The notes: generated by a model not told the origin, from the sequence alone. A DNA stretch of 64,000 nucleotides from Streptomyces sp. NBC_00525 (GCF_036346595.1 NZ_CP107834.1:3224001-3288000), one strand, 5' to 3'. Positions 17,293 through 26,925 are shown, counted from the first letter of the stretch. Numbers and translations are program-made.

Positions 17293-17334
17293 GCCGAAGG
17301 GCCCGTGTTTCACGTGAAACACGGGCCCTTCGGC
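17293..17334. terminator. 42-bp perfect palindrome centred on a parS site
   Basis: The two 21-base halves are exact complements with no loop; the left half reads GCCGAAGGGCCCGTG and then the first half of parS. It lies 8 bases after the C-N hydrolase stop and 14 bases before the stop of the convergent LURP-one gene, so as RNA it would form a terminator on either strand. Confidence 0.75.
17307..17320. other. parS centromere site 1 (ParB binding)
   Basis: Exact GTTTCACGTGAAAC, the 14-bp consensus bound by ParB in Streptomyces. It is one of three exact copies in the window. In streptomycetes these sites cluster around oriC and load ParB for chromosome segregation during sporulation. Confidence 0.92.
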
Positions 17335-17348
17335 GTACGACCGCGCGG

Positions 17349-17840
17349 TCAGTCCTCGTGCTCCTTCTCCGCCAGCACGATCACACAGACCGCCACCGCG
17401 ATCAGCAGCGCCGTGTCCGCGTCCTCACGGACGATGTCGATGCCGTAGGTGTCGCGCACGGTGAGCCAGCGGCGGGAGATCTGGGCCAGCAGCTCACCGT
17501 CGTACTCCACGGCGAACTCGCGGTCCAGGATCTTGCCGCTGACGTCCAGCTCGGTACCGTCCACCAGCGTCACGCGGTAGTGGTTGCGGAGCAGCGAGAG
17601 CCGCTTGCGCTTGATCCGGGCCAGTTGCTCGCCGTCGCGTTCGATCAGCATCGTGTCGCGCAGGCTGAGGAGCTTCTGGCGGATCTCGACGACGATGCGG
17701 CCCTGCGCGTCCTTCAGCTCGAAGGTGTCGCGCACCCGCATGGCCTTGCCGTCGACCAGGAAGACCTTGCGGCCCACCGTGTCCTCGATCCAGTAGTCGT
17801 CACCGATGCCGAGGAGGCGCTCGCGCACAAGAAGTCTCAT
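17349..17840 (-). CDS. LURP-one-related (LOR/tubby-like) protein
   Basis: 163 residues from ATG 17840; the longer open frame upstream runs across the divergent gene. The repeated strand pattern (DYWIEDTVGRKVFLVDGKAM; FELKDAQGRIVVEIRQKLL; MLIERDGEQLARIKRKRL) is that of the LURP-one-related family (DUF567), a 12-stranded barrel like the tubby C-terminal domain. A hydrophobic C-terminal stretch (TALLIAVAVCVIVLAEKE) could contact the membrane. Function unknown; phospholipid binding is possible by analogy with tubby. Confidence 0.82.
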   Translation of the reverse strand: MRLLVRERLLGIGDDYWIEDTVGRKVFLVDGKAMRVRDTFELKDAQGRIVVEIRQKLLSLRDTMLIERDGEQLARIKRKRLSLLRNHYRVTLVDGTELDVSGKILDREFAVEYDGELLAQISRRWLTVRDTYGIDIVREDADTALLIAVAVCVIVLAEKEHED

Positions 17841-17897
17841 GGCCCCCAGGTTCCCCGACCCACCGGCGGAATGCGGGGAGGCCACGGTGATGTTGAC

Positions 17898-17913
17898 TGT
17901 TGCCATGGCAACA
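17898..17913. promoter_or_regulatory. 16-bp perfect palindrome over the start codon of the thioredoxin/NHL gene
   Basis: TGTTGCCATGGCAACA is a perfect palindrome whose centre is the ATG at 17905. It lies between divergent genes (17840 minus, 17905 plus). A protein bound there would block transcription or translation start. The regulator is unknown. Confidence 0.45.
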
Positions 17914-19728
17914 CGTGCGCGCGTCAGGGCCCCCGAACTCGTCGGCAAGGGCGGCTGGCTCAATACAGGCGACCGGCAGTACACCCTCGCGGACCTGCGG
18001 GGACGCATCGTCGTCCTGGATTTCTGGACCTTCTGCTGTGTGAACTGTCTGCATGTCCTCGACGAGCTGCGCGAGCTGGAGGAGAAGCACCGCGACACCG
18101 TCGTGGTCATCGGCGTGCACTCACCGAAGTTCGTCCACGAGGCCGAGCACCAGGCCGTCGTGGACGCGGTGGAGCGGTACGAGGTCCACCACCCGGTGCT
18201 CGACGACCCCGAGCTGGCCACCTGGAAGCAGTACGCCGTACGCGCCTGGCCCACGCTCGTCGTCATCGACCCCGAGGGCTATGTCGTCGCCCAGCACGCC
18301 GGTGAGGGGCACGCCCACGCCATCGAGAAGCTGGTCGAGGAGCTGGAGGCGGAGCACGGCGCGAAGGGCACCCTGCGCCGCGGCGACGGCCCGTACGTGG
18401 CGCCGGAGCCGGTCGCCACCCATCTGCGGTTCCCCGGCAAGGCGCTGCTCCTCGCGGACGGCGGTTTCCTGGTCTCCGACACCACCCGGCACCGGCTGGT
18501 CGAGCTGGACCCGGACGGCGAGACCGTGCGCCGGCACTTCGGAACGGGCGAGCGCGGGTTCGCCGACGGCGGGCCGGAGCAGGTCCGCTTCAGCGAGCCC
18601 CAGGGCCTCGCCCTGCTGCCCGACGGGCGGATCGCGGTCGCCGACACGGTCAACCACGCCCTCCGCGCGCTCGACCTCACCACCGGGGAGACGACCACCC
18701 TCGCCGGTACCGGCCGCCAGTGGTGGCAGGGCGCGGCCACCAGCGGCCCGGCCCGCGAGACCGACCTCTCCTCGCCGTGGGACGTCGCCTGGTTCGGCGA
18801 CCGGCTCTGGATCGCCATGGCCGGTGTCCACCAGCTGTGGACGTACGACCCCGAGGACGGCACCGTAGGCGCCGCCGCCGGGACCACCAACGAGGGCCTG
18901 GTCGACGGGCCCGGCGCGGAGGCGTGGTTCGCCCAGCCGTCCGGGCTCGCGGCGGCCGGCGAGCGGCTGTGGGTCGCCGACTCGGAGACGTCCGCGCTGC
19001 GCTGGGTCGACCACGAGGGCGCCGTGCACACCGCCGTGGGCACCGGGCTCTTCGACTTCGGCCACCGGGACGGGGACGCCGGGCAGGCCCTGTTCCAGCA
19101 CCCGCTGGGCGTCACCGCCCTCCCGGACGGGTCCGTCGCCGTCTGCGACACGTACAACCACGCCCTGCGCCGCTACGACCCCGCGACCGACGAGGTCACC
19201 ACCCTCGCCACGGATCTGCGGGAGCCCAGCGGGGCCGTCCTGGTGGACGGCGACCTCGTCGTCGTGGAGTCCGCCCGGCACCGGCTGACCCGGCTGCGGC
19301 TGCCCGAGGAGGCGGTACGCGTCGCCGAGCGGGCCCACCGCACCCAGCGGGCGGCCACCGAGGTCGCGCCCGGCGCGCTCCGGCTCGACATCGTCTTCCA
19401 GGCCCCCGCCGGGCAGAAGCTGGACACCCGGTACGGGCCCTCGACCCGGCTGCTGGTCTCCGCCACCCCGCCGGAACTGCTGGCCTCGGGCGACGGCGCG
19501 GGCACCGACCTGTTCCGCGACCTCGTCCTCGCGGACGGCGTCACCGAGGGCGTCCTCCACGTCTCCGCGATGGCCGCGTCCTGCGACGACGACCCGGCGA
19601 ACGAGTACCCGGCCTGCCATGTCCACCAGCAGGACTGGGGCGTCCCGGTCCGCGTCACGGAGGGCGGGGCCGCCCGGCTGCCGCTGGTGCTGGCCGGCCT
19701 GGACGAGGACGGGTCAGGCGTCGGCTGA
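17905..19728 (+). CDS. Thioredoxin-like / NHL-repeat protein
   Basis: 607 residues from ATG 17905; an in-frame ATG at 17890 is the alternative. The N-terminal thioredoxin fold (about 15-165) carries the redox motif CVNC in FWTFCCVNCLHVL, as in NHLRC2-type proteins. A beta-propeller of NHL repeats follows (about 175-500), with repeated blocks such as GFADGGPEQVRFSEPQGLAL and VADTVNHALRALDL. The C-terminus (about 510-600) is a small DsbD-like beta domain. It has no signal peptide, so it is probably cytosolic. A role in thiol redox metabolism is likely, the partner unknown. Its 3' end overlaps the convergent SARP gene by 15 bases. Confidence 0.85.
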   Translation: MATRARVRAPELVGKGGWLNTGDRQYTLADLRGRIVVLDFWTFCCVNCLHVLDELRELEEKHRDTVVVIGVHSPKFVHEAEHQAVVDAVERYEVHHPVLDDPELATWKQYAVRAWPTLVVIDPEGYVVAQHAGEGHAHAIEKLVEELEAEHGAKGTLRRGDGPYVAPEPVATHLRFPGKALLLADGGFLVSDTTRHRLVELDPDGETVRRHFGTGERGFADGGPEQVRFSEPQGLALLPDGRIAVADTVNHALRALDLTTGETTTLAGTGRQWWQGAATSGPARETDLSSPWDVAWFGDRLWIAMAGVHQLWTYDPEDGTVGAAAGTTNEGLVDGPGAEAWFAQPSGLAAAGERLWVADSETSALRWVDHEGAVHTAVGTGLFDFGHRDGDAGQALFQHPLGVTALPDGSVAVCDTYNHALRRYDPATDEVTTLATDLREPSGAVLVDGDLVVVESARHRLTRLRLPEEAVRVAERAHRTQRAATEVAPGALRLDIVFQAPAGQKLDTRYGPSTRLLVSATPPELLASGDGAGTDLFRDLVLADGVTEGVLHVSAMAASCDDDPANEYPACHVHQQDWGVPVRVTEGGAARLPLVLAGLDEDGSGVG

Positions 19729-22578
19729 CAGGCGGCGCGCCGCCTCGTCCCGGCGGCGCACGTAGTCCGGGCTCGCTGTGACGCGCAGCAGCGCCTCCAG
19801 GGCCCGGACCGCGCCCTCGTCGTAGCCCGCGCGCTCCGCCTCGGACGCGGCCTCGTCCAGGAGGCGGATGCCCTCCTCCTCCGCGCCGAGGGCGAGACGC
19901 GCCTCCCCGCTGACGGAAAGCAGCAGCACCCGGCGGGCCGCCTCCTCCTGCTCGGGGCCCAGGTCGAAGGCGGTCCTGGCGGAGTCCAGGGCGTCCTGCG
20001 GCCGGCCCGCCGTGAGCTGCATCCGGGCCAGGTGCTGGAGCGCGAGCATCTCCGTATGGGCGTCGGGCTCCTCCCGTGCCAGCTCCAGCGCCCGTTCGCA
20101 GCTCTCCATCGCCAGTTCGAGGTCCCCCTGCTCGGCCTGCACGATCGCCAGGTTGACCAGCGCGGTCGCCTCGCCGAGCCGGTCCCCGCACTGCCGCGCG
20201 AGACCGGGCGACGGATCGAGCACGGCGACGGCCTCACCCGTCCTGCCCTCCTCCGTCAGCACCCAGCCGAGCAGATTGCGGACCCGTGATTCGGCGTACG
20301 GGTCCTTGAGGTCGAGGGCCGCGGCGAGGGCCAGCTCCAGCATCGGCGTCCAGCCGTCCCGGACCCGCCACACCATGTGCGGCCACTGGAGCAGGATGAT
20401 CCGCCAGGCCCGGTCGTCGAGCCCGGCGGCCCTGGCGGCCGCGGCGGCCAGGGTCAGGTCCTCGCGTTCGGCGGCCAGCCACCGCATGGCCGCCGTCCGG
20501 TCGGTGAAGTCCCGGATCGCGGCCGGGGCGCGGTAGCCGTCGGGCAGGACGAAGCAGGGCTCGCCGCCCGGTTCCGCCGTGTCGGCGGCCGCGAGCGCGG
20601 TGGCGATGTAGTGGTCGAGCACGCCCCGGAGCGCGTCCGGCCCGGCCTCCGGGTCGAGCCCGCGCGCGTACAGCCGGACGAGATCGTGCAGTATCCAGCG
20701 CCCCGGACCGGCCTCCGTGACCAGATGGGCGGCGGCGAGCCGTTCCAGCGCGGCCCCGGCGGTGACCGGGTCGCTCCCGGCGAGCGCGGCGGCGGTGTAC
20801 GGGTCGAAGTGGCTGCCCGGGTGGTGGCCGAGCCGGCTGAGGTGGTGGACGGCGTCCGCCGGCAACTGCTGCACGGTGAGCCGGAGCGCGGCGGAGACGC
20901 CGGTGTCCTCCACGTTCAGGTACGACAGCCGGCTCCGCTCGTCCGCGAGTTCGTCGGCCATGGCGGCCAGCGTCCACTGCGGCCGGCCGGCCAGCCGGGC
21001 CGCCGTCACCCGCAGGGCGAGGGGCAGTCCGCCGCACAGTTCGGCCAGCCGCCCTGCCGCCACCGGTTCGGCCAGGACCCGTTCCTCGCCGAGGACCCCG
21101 GCGAGCAGCGCGGTGCCGTCCGGCGGCTCCAGTATGTCCAGCGGGACGGGGACGGCGGCGTCCGAGGCGATGAGCCCCTCCAGCCGATGCCGGCTGGTCA
21201 CCAGCGTGACGCAGTCCGCCCCGCCCGGCAGCAGCGGCCTGACCTGCGCCGAGGCGCGGGCGTTGTCGAGCACGACGAGCAGACTCAGCCGGTCGGTCAG
21301 CGACCGGAACAGGGCCGCCGCGCCGGCCGCCGACTCCGGGACGCGGCGGGGCGCCACCCCGAGCGCGAGCAGGAACTCCCGCAGCACCTCCAGCGGGGTC
21401 GGCTCGGCGGTGTCCCCGAACCCGCGCAGATCGGCGAACAGCCGCCCGTCCGGGAAGGCGGCGGGGGACCGGCGTGCCCAGTGCAGCGCCAGCGCGGTCT
21501 TGCCGACCCCGGCGGGCCCGGTGACCAGGCACACGGGCGCCTCCCCGGCGGCGGCCCGGGACAGGGCGGTCAGCTCGGCGCCGCGCCCGTGGAACCCGCG
21601 CGGGGCACGGGGCAGCAGATCGACGGCCTGCGCGGCCGCGAGGACGGGCGCCGCCGCGAGCGCGGCTCCCCCGTAGGGCACGGCGGGTGCGGCTGGGGCG
21701 CCGGGCCCGTGGTCCCCGGCCTCCGCGCCGGTCGTGTCGGGGGCATTGGCGGCGTCGGGCGCCTGCGGGCCGGGGGCCACGGGCCCGGCGGCCACCGCTT
21801 CGGGCGCCCCGGCGGGCTCCGTGCGGCGGACCGGGCCCTCGTCGCCCCGCAGGATGCGGGCGTACGCGTCGGCCAGTTCGCGGCCCGGATCGATGCCCAG
21901 TTCGTCGGCCAGCAGGCGGCGGGTCCGGTGGAAGCAGTCCAGCGCTTCGGACTGGCGGCCCGAGCGGTACAGGGCCGTCACCAGGCCCGCCGCCAGGGAT
22001 TCGCGCAGCGGGTGGGCGACCGACTCCGCGCGCAGGACCGCCGCCGCGCGGTGGTGCTCGCCCAGCTCCCCGTACGCACGGGCCAGTTGCTCGACCGTCG
22101 AGAGCCGGGACTCCTCCAGCGCGTGGGCCGCCGCCTGCAGGGGGGCGCTGGCGTAGGTGCCGGTGAGAGCGGGGCCCTCCCACAGCGACAGGGCCTCCTT
22201 CAGCATCAGCACCGTGTCCGCGGGGCCCCGCTGCTCGCGGGCCAGCATCAGCAGTTCCTCGAACCGCTGGGAGTCCAGCAGTGTCTCCGGCACCCGGAGC
22301 ACATACGCGTCCCCGAGCGTCGCCAGCTCGACCCCGTACGCCTCCGCGTCCGCGTCCACCAGCAGAGCCCGCAGCCGGGAGACATGGCCCTGGATCACCG
22401 TCCGCGCGTGCAGCGGCGGTTCGTCGTCCCACAGGCAGTCCGTCAGCCGGGCCATCGATACGGGGGTGTTGGCGTGCAGCAGCAGGGCGGCGAGCAGACT
22501 GCGGCGCTTGGCGGGGCCGAGCGGCAGCGGACCGGTCAGCGTGTCCACACAGACGGTGCCGAGCAGCCGGAACTCCAC
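19714..22578 (-). CDS. SARP/AfsR-like regulator (BTAD-NB-ARC-TPR)
   Basis: 954 residues. The N-terminal OmpR-type DNA-binding domain (about 1-95, MEFRLLGTVCVDTLTGPLPL) is followed by a BTAD domain to about 245 (HRTRRLLADELGIDPGRELA), an Ala/Pro-rich linker, an NB-ARC ATPase with Walker A GPAGVGKT near 350, and C-terminal TPR helices (about 690-950). This is the AfsR/SARP architecture that activates antibiotic or developmental genes in Streptomyces. No biosynthetic cluster lies beside it, so it may act globally or at a distance. It is divergent from nothing obvious: the next gene upstream is on the same strand, 111 bases away. Confidence 0.9.
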   Translation of the reverse strand: MEFRLLGTVCVDTLTGPLPLGPAKRRSLLAALLLHANTPVSMARLTDCLWDDEPPLHARTVIQGHVSRLRALLVDADAEAYGVELATLGDAYVLRVPETLLDSQRFEELLMLAREQRGPADTVLMLKEALSLWEGPALTGTYASAPLQAAAHALEESRLSTVEQLARAYGELGEHHRAAAVLRAESVAHPLRESLAAGLVTALYRSGRQSEALDCFHRTRRLLADELGIDPGRELADAYARILRGDEGPVRRTEPAGAPEAVAAGPVAPGPQAPDAANAPDTTGAEAGDHGPGAPAAPAVPYGGAALAAAPVLAAAQAVDLLPRAPRGFHGRGAELTALSRAAAGEAPVCLVTGPAGVGKTALALHWARRSPAAFPDGRLFADLRGFGDTAEPTPLEVLREFLLALGVAPRRVPESAAGAAALFRSLTDRLSLLVVLDNARASAQVRPLLPGGADCVTLVTSRHRLEGLIASDAAVPVPLDILEPPDGTALLAGVLGEERVLAEPVAAGRLAELCGGLPLALRVTAARLAGRPQWTLAAMADELADERSRLSYLNVEDTGVSAALRLTVQQLPADAVHHLSRLGHHPGSHFDPYTAAALAGSDPVTAGAALERLAAAHLVTEAGPGRWILHDLVRLYARGLDPEAGPDALRGVLDHYIATALAAADTAEPGGEPCFVLPDGYRAPAAIRDFTDRTAAMRWLAAEREDLTLAAAAARAAGLDDRAWRIILLQWPHMVWRVRDGWTPMLELALAAALDLKDPYAESRVRNLLGWVLTEEGRTGEAVAVLDPSPGLARQCGDRLGEATALVNLAIVQAEQGDLELAMESCERALELAREEPDAHTEMLALQHLARMQLTAGRPQDALDSARTAFDLGPEQEEAARRVLLLSVSGEARLALGAEEEGIRLLDEAASEAERAGYDEGAVRALEALLRVTASPDYVRRRDEAARRLSADA

Positions 22579-22689
22579 GAGCGGCTTCCCTCCCGGGTTG
22601 GACGCGCCCGGTGCCGGGTCACGGGCAAGAGCCCAGAATATCGGGGAGTCCGGCGCGGCGTTCCGGGGGTATGGCCGGATCGCGCCCGG

Positions 22690-22908
22690 TCACAGGTGCC
22701 GTTCGTCGTCGGACACCACCGTCGTGGTGGGCGGTACGACCATGCGGCGGCGCCGGATGACGCTCGCGTAGACGCAGACACCGATGATGCCGACGATCAT
22801 CATGATCCAGCCGACCAGATCAACGTTGACGCTGTCCATGTGCCAGTCGGTCGCGAAGGCGAGGATCGCCCCCGCGCCGATGAGGATGATGCATCCTCCG
22901 AGTCCCAT
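22690..22908 (-). CDS. Two-pass small membrane protein (DUF6458-like)
   Basis: 72 residues from ATG 22908, fixed by GAGGCGGGATTC upstream; a longer in-frame frame extends beyond but lacks a ribosome binding site. Two membrane segments: GLGGCIILIGAGAILAFA (about 2-19) and a second around 34-52, then a basic RRRR stop-transfer and a polar tail. The layout fits the DUF6458 family of actinobacterial membrane proteins, function unknown. Confidence 0.75.
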   Translation of the reverse strand: MGLGGCIILIGAGAILAFATDWHMDSVNVDLVGWIMMIVGIIGVCVYASVIRRRRMVVPPTTTVVSDDERHL

Positions 22909-23069
22909 GAATCCCGCCTCCTCGGCGGCCCGGCACCTCCGGGCCGTGTACGGAGCGCGTACCCTGCGCGGCAACGAGCATGCGCGGGGCGTGGGTTGGC
23001 GCGTACCGTGCGCCGGGCCGGGGCCCCCGCCGGCTCCTGGCCGGCCCCCGGCCTCGCGGCCTCGTTCCG

Positions 23070-24377
23070 TCAGCCCGTCAGAAACGCCGCCAGGGCGTTC
23101 GCCAGCAGGTACGGGTCGTCCGCGCCGCAGAGTTCGCGGGCGCTGTGCATGGACAGGATGGCGACGCCGATGTCCACGGTCTTGATGCCGTGGCGCGCGG
23201 CGGTGATGGGGCCGATCGTCGTGCCGCAGGGCATCGCGTTGTTGGAGACGAACGTCTGCCACGGCACGCCCGCCTTCTCGCAGGCCGCGGCGAACACGGA
23301 GCGGCCGGCACCGTCCGTCGCGTACCGCATGTTGACGTTGACCTTGAGGATGGGGCCGCCGTTGAGGACCGGGTGGTGCGTGGGGTCGTGGCGCTCCGCG
23401 TAGTTGGGGTGGACCGCGTGGCCGGTGTCGGACGAGAGGCAGACCGTACCGGCGAAGGCGCGGGAGCGGTCCTCGTAACCCCCGCCCCGGGCGAAGACCG
23501 ACCGTTCCAGGACCGTGCCGAGCAGCGGCCCGTCCGCGCCGGTGTCGGACTGCGAGCCGTTCTCCTCGTGGTCGAAGGCGGCCATCACCGGGATGTACGG
23601 CAGCTCGGCGTCGGGCTCCCCCGCGACGGCGGCGAGCGCCGCGGTCGCCGCGTGCACCGAGAGCAGGTTGTCCATGCGCGGACCGGCCACCAGCTCGCGG
23701 TCGCGGCCCAGGTAGGACGGCGGCTCGACGGGGTGCGGCATGAGGTCCCAGCCGGTGATGTCCTCGGCGTCGACGCCCGCCTCATCGGCGACGAACCGGA
23801 TGAGGTCGCCCTCCGCCACGTCCCCGAGGCCCCAGATGGGCTGCATGTGCTTCTGCCGGTCCAGCTTGAGCCCGTCGCTGTTGACCGACCGGTCCAGGTG
23901 CACGGCGAGCTGGGGGACGCGCAGCAGCGGCCGGTCGACGGAGACCAGCCGGTCCGTGCCGTCGCGCAGCGAAATCCGGCCGGCGAGACCGAGGTCGCGA
24001 TCCAGCCAGGTGTTGAGCAGGGTGCCGCCGTAGATCTCCACGGCGATCTGGCGCCAGCCGTACGCGCCGGTGTCGGGCAGCGGCTTGACCCGGAGGTTCG
24101 GCGAGTCGGTGTGCGCGCCGACGATCCGGAACGGGGTGTGCGCCCCGGCGCCCTCCGGCACGTACCAGGCGACGATCGCGCCACCGCGCAGAACGTACTT
24201 GCCACCTGTGGTTCCGTCCCAGGCCGCGGTCTCCTCCAGCTGCCGGAATCCGGCCTTCTCCAGTCGCGCGGCGGCGGTCGCCACGGCGTGGTACGGGGAG
24301 GGGGAGGCCATCAGGAAGGCCATCAGATCGTCGGTGTGCCCGCGGTCGAAGCGGGGGGAGGAACTCATGTTCTTCAC
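23070..24377 (-). CDS. apeB: M18-family zinc aminopeptidase
   Basis: 435 residues from GTG 24377; ATG 24368 three codons in is an equally good start. Metal ligands and motifs of the M18 family are present: GAHTDSPNLRVKP near 87-100, AAFDHEENGSQSDTGA with the acidic pair, SSDTGHAVHPNY, and the C-terminal MPCGTTIGPI and MHSARELCG. It forms large dodecameric shells that remove N-terminal residues from peptides in the cytoplasm using two metal ions. Stands alone between a small membrane gene and the acyl-CoA dehydrogenase. Confidence 0.92.
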   Translation of the reverse strand: MKNMSSSPRFDRGHTDDLMAFLMASPSPYHAVATAAARLEKAGFRQLEETAAWDGTTGGKYVLRGGAIVAWYVPEGAGAHTPFRIVGAHTDSPNLRVKPLPDTGAYGWRQIAVEIYGGTLLNTWLDRDLGLAGRISLRDGTDRLVSVDRPLLRVPQLAVHLDRSVNSDGLKLDRQKHMQPIWGLGDVAEGDLIRFVADEAGVDAEDITGWDLMPHPVEPPSYLGRDRELVAGPRMDNLLSVHAATAALAAVAGEPDAELPYIPVMAAFDHEENGSQSDTGADGPLLGTVLERSVFARGGGYEDRSRAFAGTVCLSSDTGHAVHPNYAERHDPTHHPVLNGGPILKVNVNMRYATDGAGRSVFAAACEKAGVPWQTFVSNNAMPCGTTIGPITAARHGIKTVDIGVAILSMHSARELCGADDPYLLANALAAFLTG

Positions 24378-24437
24378 TGTAGCCAGACGTGGCCGAAAGG
24401 ATTCCCCGTCGCCCCCGCCCGGCTCCGGGCATCGTCC

Positions 24438-24477
24438 GGCCGCCGCCGCCCGGACGGAGGTCCGGACGGCGGCGGCC
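24438..24477 (-). terminator. Terminator of the acyl-CoA dehydrogenase gene
   Basis: 18-bp arms with one mismatch and a GGAG loop, 20 bases past the stop of the minus-strand acyl-CoA dehydrogenase gene. Confidence 0.8.
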
Positions 24478-24497
24478 GTGGAAGGTGCGGAAGGCGC

Positions 24498-26324
24498 TTA
24501 GAACGCGGCCTCGTCCAGCTCCATCAGCGCATTGTCGACGGACTCGGCGAGCGCGCGCTCGGTGCCGACACCGGGCAGGACGTTCGCGGCGAAGAACTTC
24601 GCGGCGGCGATCTTGCCCCGGTAGAAGGGGACGTCCTTCGCGGAGGCGTTCGGCAGCTTCTCGGCGGCCACGGCCGCGCCCTTGAGCAGCAGGTAGCCGA
24701 CGACGACATCGCCGGAGGCCAGCAGCAGGCGGGTGGTGTTGAGGCCCACCTTGTAGATGTTCTTGACGTCCTCGCCGGTCGCGGTGAGGTCGGTGATCAT
24801 CGTGCCGACGATCGCCTCCAGGTCCACCGCGGCCTTCGCGAGGTTGTCCAGCGCGCCGGACAGCTCCTCGTTGTCCTGGGCGCCCGCGAGGAACTTCTTG
24901 ATCTCCTCGGAGAGCGCGTTGAGCGAGGCGCCCTGGTCGCGGACGATCTTCCGGAAGAAGAAATCCTGGCCCTGGATCGCCGTCGTGCCCTCGTAGAGGG
25001 TGTCGATCTTGGCGTCGCGGATGTACTGCTCGATCGGGTACTCCTGGAGGTACCCGGAGCCGCCGAACGTCTGGAGCGACTGCGCCAGCTGCTCGTAGGA
25101 CTTCTCGGAGCCGTAGCCCTTGACGATCGGCAGGAGCAGGTCGTTGAGGCCGTGCAGCGCCTTGGCGTCCTCGCCGGCCGCCTCCTTCTCCTGGATCGCG
25201 TCCTGGACGGAGGCGGTGTAGAGGACGAGGGCGCGCATGCCCTCGGCGTACGCCTTCTGCGTCATGAGCGAGCGGCGCACGTCGGGGTGGTGCGTGATGG
25301 TGACCTTGGGCGCGGCCTTGTTCATGAACTCGGACAGGTCGGTGCCCTGGACGCGCTCCTTGGCGTACTCCAGCGCGTTGAGGTAGCCCGTGGAGAGCGT
25401 GGCGATGGCCTTCGTGCCGACCATCATGCGGGCGAACTCGATGATGCGGAACATCTGGCGGATGCCGTCGTGCTTGTCGCCGATGAGCCAGCCCTTGGCG
25501 GGGTGGCGGTCGCCGAACGTCATCTCGCAGGTGTTGGACGCCTTGAGGCCCATCTTGTGCTCGACGTTCGTCGCGTACACGCCGTTGCGCTCGCCCAGCT
25601 CGCCGGTGGCCCAGTCGAAGTGGTACTTCGGGACCAGGAAGAGGGAGAGGCCCTTGGTGCCGGGTCCGGCGCCCTCGGGGCGGGCCAGCACGTAGTGGAG
25701 GATGTTCTCCGACATGTCGTGCTCACCCGAGGTGATGAAGCGCTTCACGCCCTCGATGTGCCAGGAGCCGTCCTCCTGCTCGACGGCCTTCGTGCGGCCG
25801 GCGCCGACGTCGGAGCCGGCGTCCGGCTCGGTCAGCACCATCGTCGAGCCCCACTGCTTCTCGACGGCGATCTCGGCGATCTTCTTCTGCGCCTCGTTGC
25901 CCTCCTCGAAGAGGATGCCGGCGAACGCCGGGCCCGAGGAGTACATCCAGACGGCCGGGTTCGCGCCGAGCAGCAGCTCCGCGTAGCCCCAGATCAGGGA
26001 GCGGGGCGAGGTGGTGCCGCCGATCTCCTCGGGCAGGCCCAGACGCCAGTACTCGGAGTCCATGAACGCCTGGTACGACTTCTTGAAGGAGTCGGGGACC
26101 GGCGCGGTGTTGGTCTCCGGGTCGAAGACCGGCGGGTTGCGGTCGGCGTCGGCGTAGGAGTCGGCGAGCTCGTTCTCGGCGAGACGGGCGATCTCCTCAA
26201 GGATGCTCTTCGCCGTCTCGACGTCCATCTCCGCGAACGGTCCGGTGCCGTACAGCTTGTCCCGCCCGAGCACCTCGAAGAGGTTGAACTCGATGTCGCG
26301 GAGATTCGACTTGTAGTGCCCCAT
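24498..26324 (-). CDS. Acyl-CoA dehydrogenase (FadE5-like, long form)
   Basis: 608 residues, longer than the usual 380-400; the extra C-terminal helical domain and N-terminal extension ([20 protein letters not shown]) are typical of the broad-range actinobacterial FadE5-type enzymes. FAD-binding [16 protein letters not shown] and the catalytic Glu in [13 protein letters not shown] (about 440) are present. It oxidises acyl-CoA thioesters to the trans-2-enoyl form in beta-oxidation. A TACCCGTCAGTA stretch at 26411-26422 in the leader could be an operator for a fatty-acid repressor. Single-gene unit with its own terminator. Confidence 0.92.
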   Translation of the reverse strand: MGHYKSNLRDIEFNLFEVLGRDKLYGTGPFAEMDVETAKSILEEIARLAENELADSYADADRNPPVFDPETNTAPVPDSFKKSYQAFMDSEYWRLGLPEEIGGTTSPRSLIWGYAELLLGANPAVWMYSSGPAFAGILFEEGNEAQKKIAEIAVEKQWGSTMVLTEPDAGSDVGAGRTKAVEQEDGSWHIEGVKRFITSGEHDMSENILHYVLARPEGAGPGTKGLSLFLVPKYHFDWATGELGERNGVYATNVEHKMGLKASNTCEMTFGDRHPAKGWLIGDKHDGIRQMFRIIEFARMMVGTKAIATLSTGYLNALEYAKERVQGTDLSEFMNKAAPKVTITHHPDVRRSLMTQKAYAEGMRALVLYTASVQDAIQEKEAAGEDAKALHGLNDLLLPIVKGYGSEKSYEQLAQSLQTFGGSGYLQEYPIEQYIRDAKIDTLYEGTTAIQGQDFFFRKIVRDQGASLNALSEEIKKFLAGAQDNEELSGALDNLAKAAVDLEAIVGTMITDLTATGEDVKNIYKVGLNTTRLLLASGDVVVGYLLLKGAAVAAEKLPNASAKDVPFYRGKIAAAKFFAANVLPGVGTERALAESVDNALMELDEAAF

Positions 26325-26472
26325 GGGAAGGCTCCGTAATCAATAGCAGTGGCGCGCAGCGCCCCGTGGAGGGGTGGCCCGGACGTATCAGCTGACCTCT
26401 ACGATGATGCTACCCGTCAGTAATAAGGCGCAACCCCTCAAGCCCTACATGTGGCCGATTACTCTTTGTCCC

Positions 26473-26925
26473 ATGTACGGCTACGACCAGAACCAGGGCG
26501 CGCAGCAGCCTATGCAGCAGCCGATGGGGGGCGGCTACGGCGAGCAGCCGCTGTACCCGGAGCCCTCGCCGCCCTCGCTGGGCGACGCGGTACGGGCCTT
26601 CACGACCGGCTCGCTGTCCGCCGAGGACTTCCAGCAGATCTTCGCGACGTCGAAGGTGTACTGCCCGCGCGGCGACAACCCCGGTTTCCTGGCGCTGCAC
26701 AACACCCAGCAGCCCGTGATCCCGATGTTCACCACGCTCAAGGAGCTGCGGCTGTACGCGGGCAAGGAGTCCAAGTACTTCGTGATCACCGGCGCCGAGG
26801 TGATCGACCTGCTGCCCACCGGCTACGGCTTCGTCCTGGACATGGAGGGCGAGCACCGGATCGTGTTCGACGCGAAGGCCGTCGAGCAGATGGTCGACTT
26901 CGCGATGCGCCGCATGTACGGCTGA
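26473..26925 (+). CDS. SseB-family protein
   Basis: 150 residues from ATG 26473; the longer open frame upstream overlaps the promoter. A Gln/Gly/Pro-rich N-terminus (about 35 residues) precedes an SseB N-terminal-like domain (FTTGSLSAEDFQQIFATSKV; NTQQPVIPMFTTLKELRLYA). TACTCT ends 8 bases before the ATG and no ribosome binding site is seen, so it may be leaderless. In enteric bacteria SseB has regulatory roles, but the actinobacterial forms are uncharacterised; no secretion genes are near. Confidence 0.78.
   Translation: MYGYDQNQGAQQPMQQPMGGGYGEQPLYPEPSPPSLGDAVRAFTTGSLSAEDFQQIFATSKVYCPRGDNPGFLALHNTQQPVIPMFTTLKELRLYAGKESKYFVITGAEVIDLLPTGYGFVLDMEGEHRIVFDAKAVEQMVDFAMRRMYG

Noticed and set aside
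20377..26339. Long plus-strand frames (1008 and 1119 codons) opposite the SARP, aminopeptidase and acyl-CoA dehydrogenase genes
   Set aside because: Compositionally biased antisense products; the minus-strand genes have complete motifs and ribosome binding sites.
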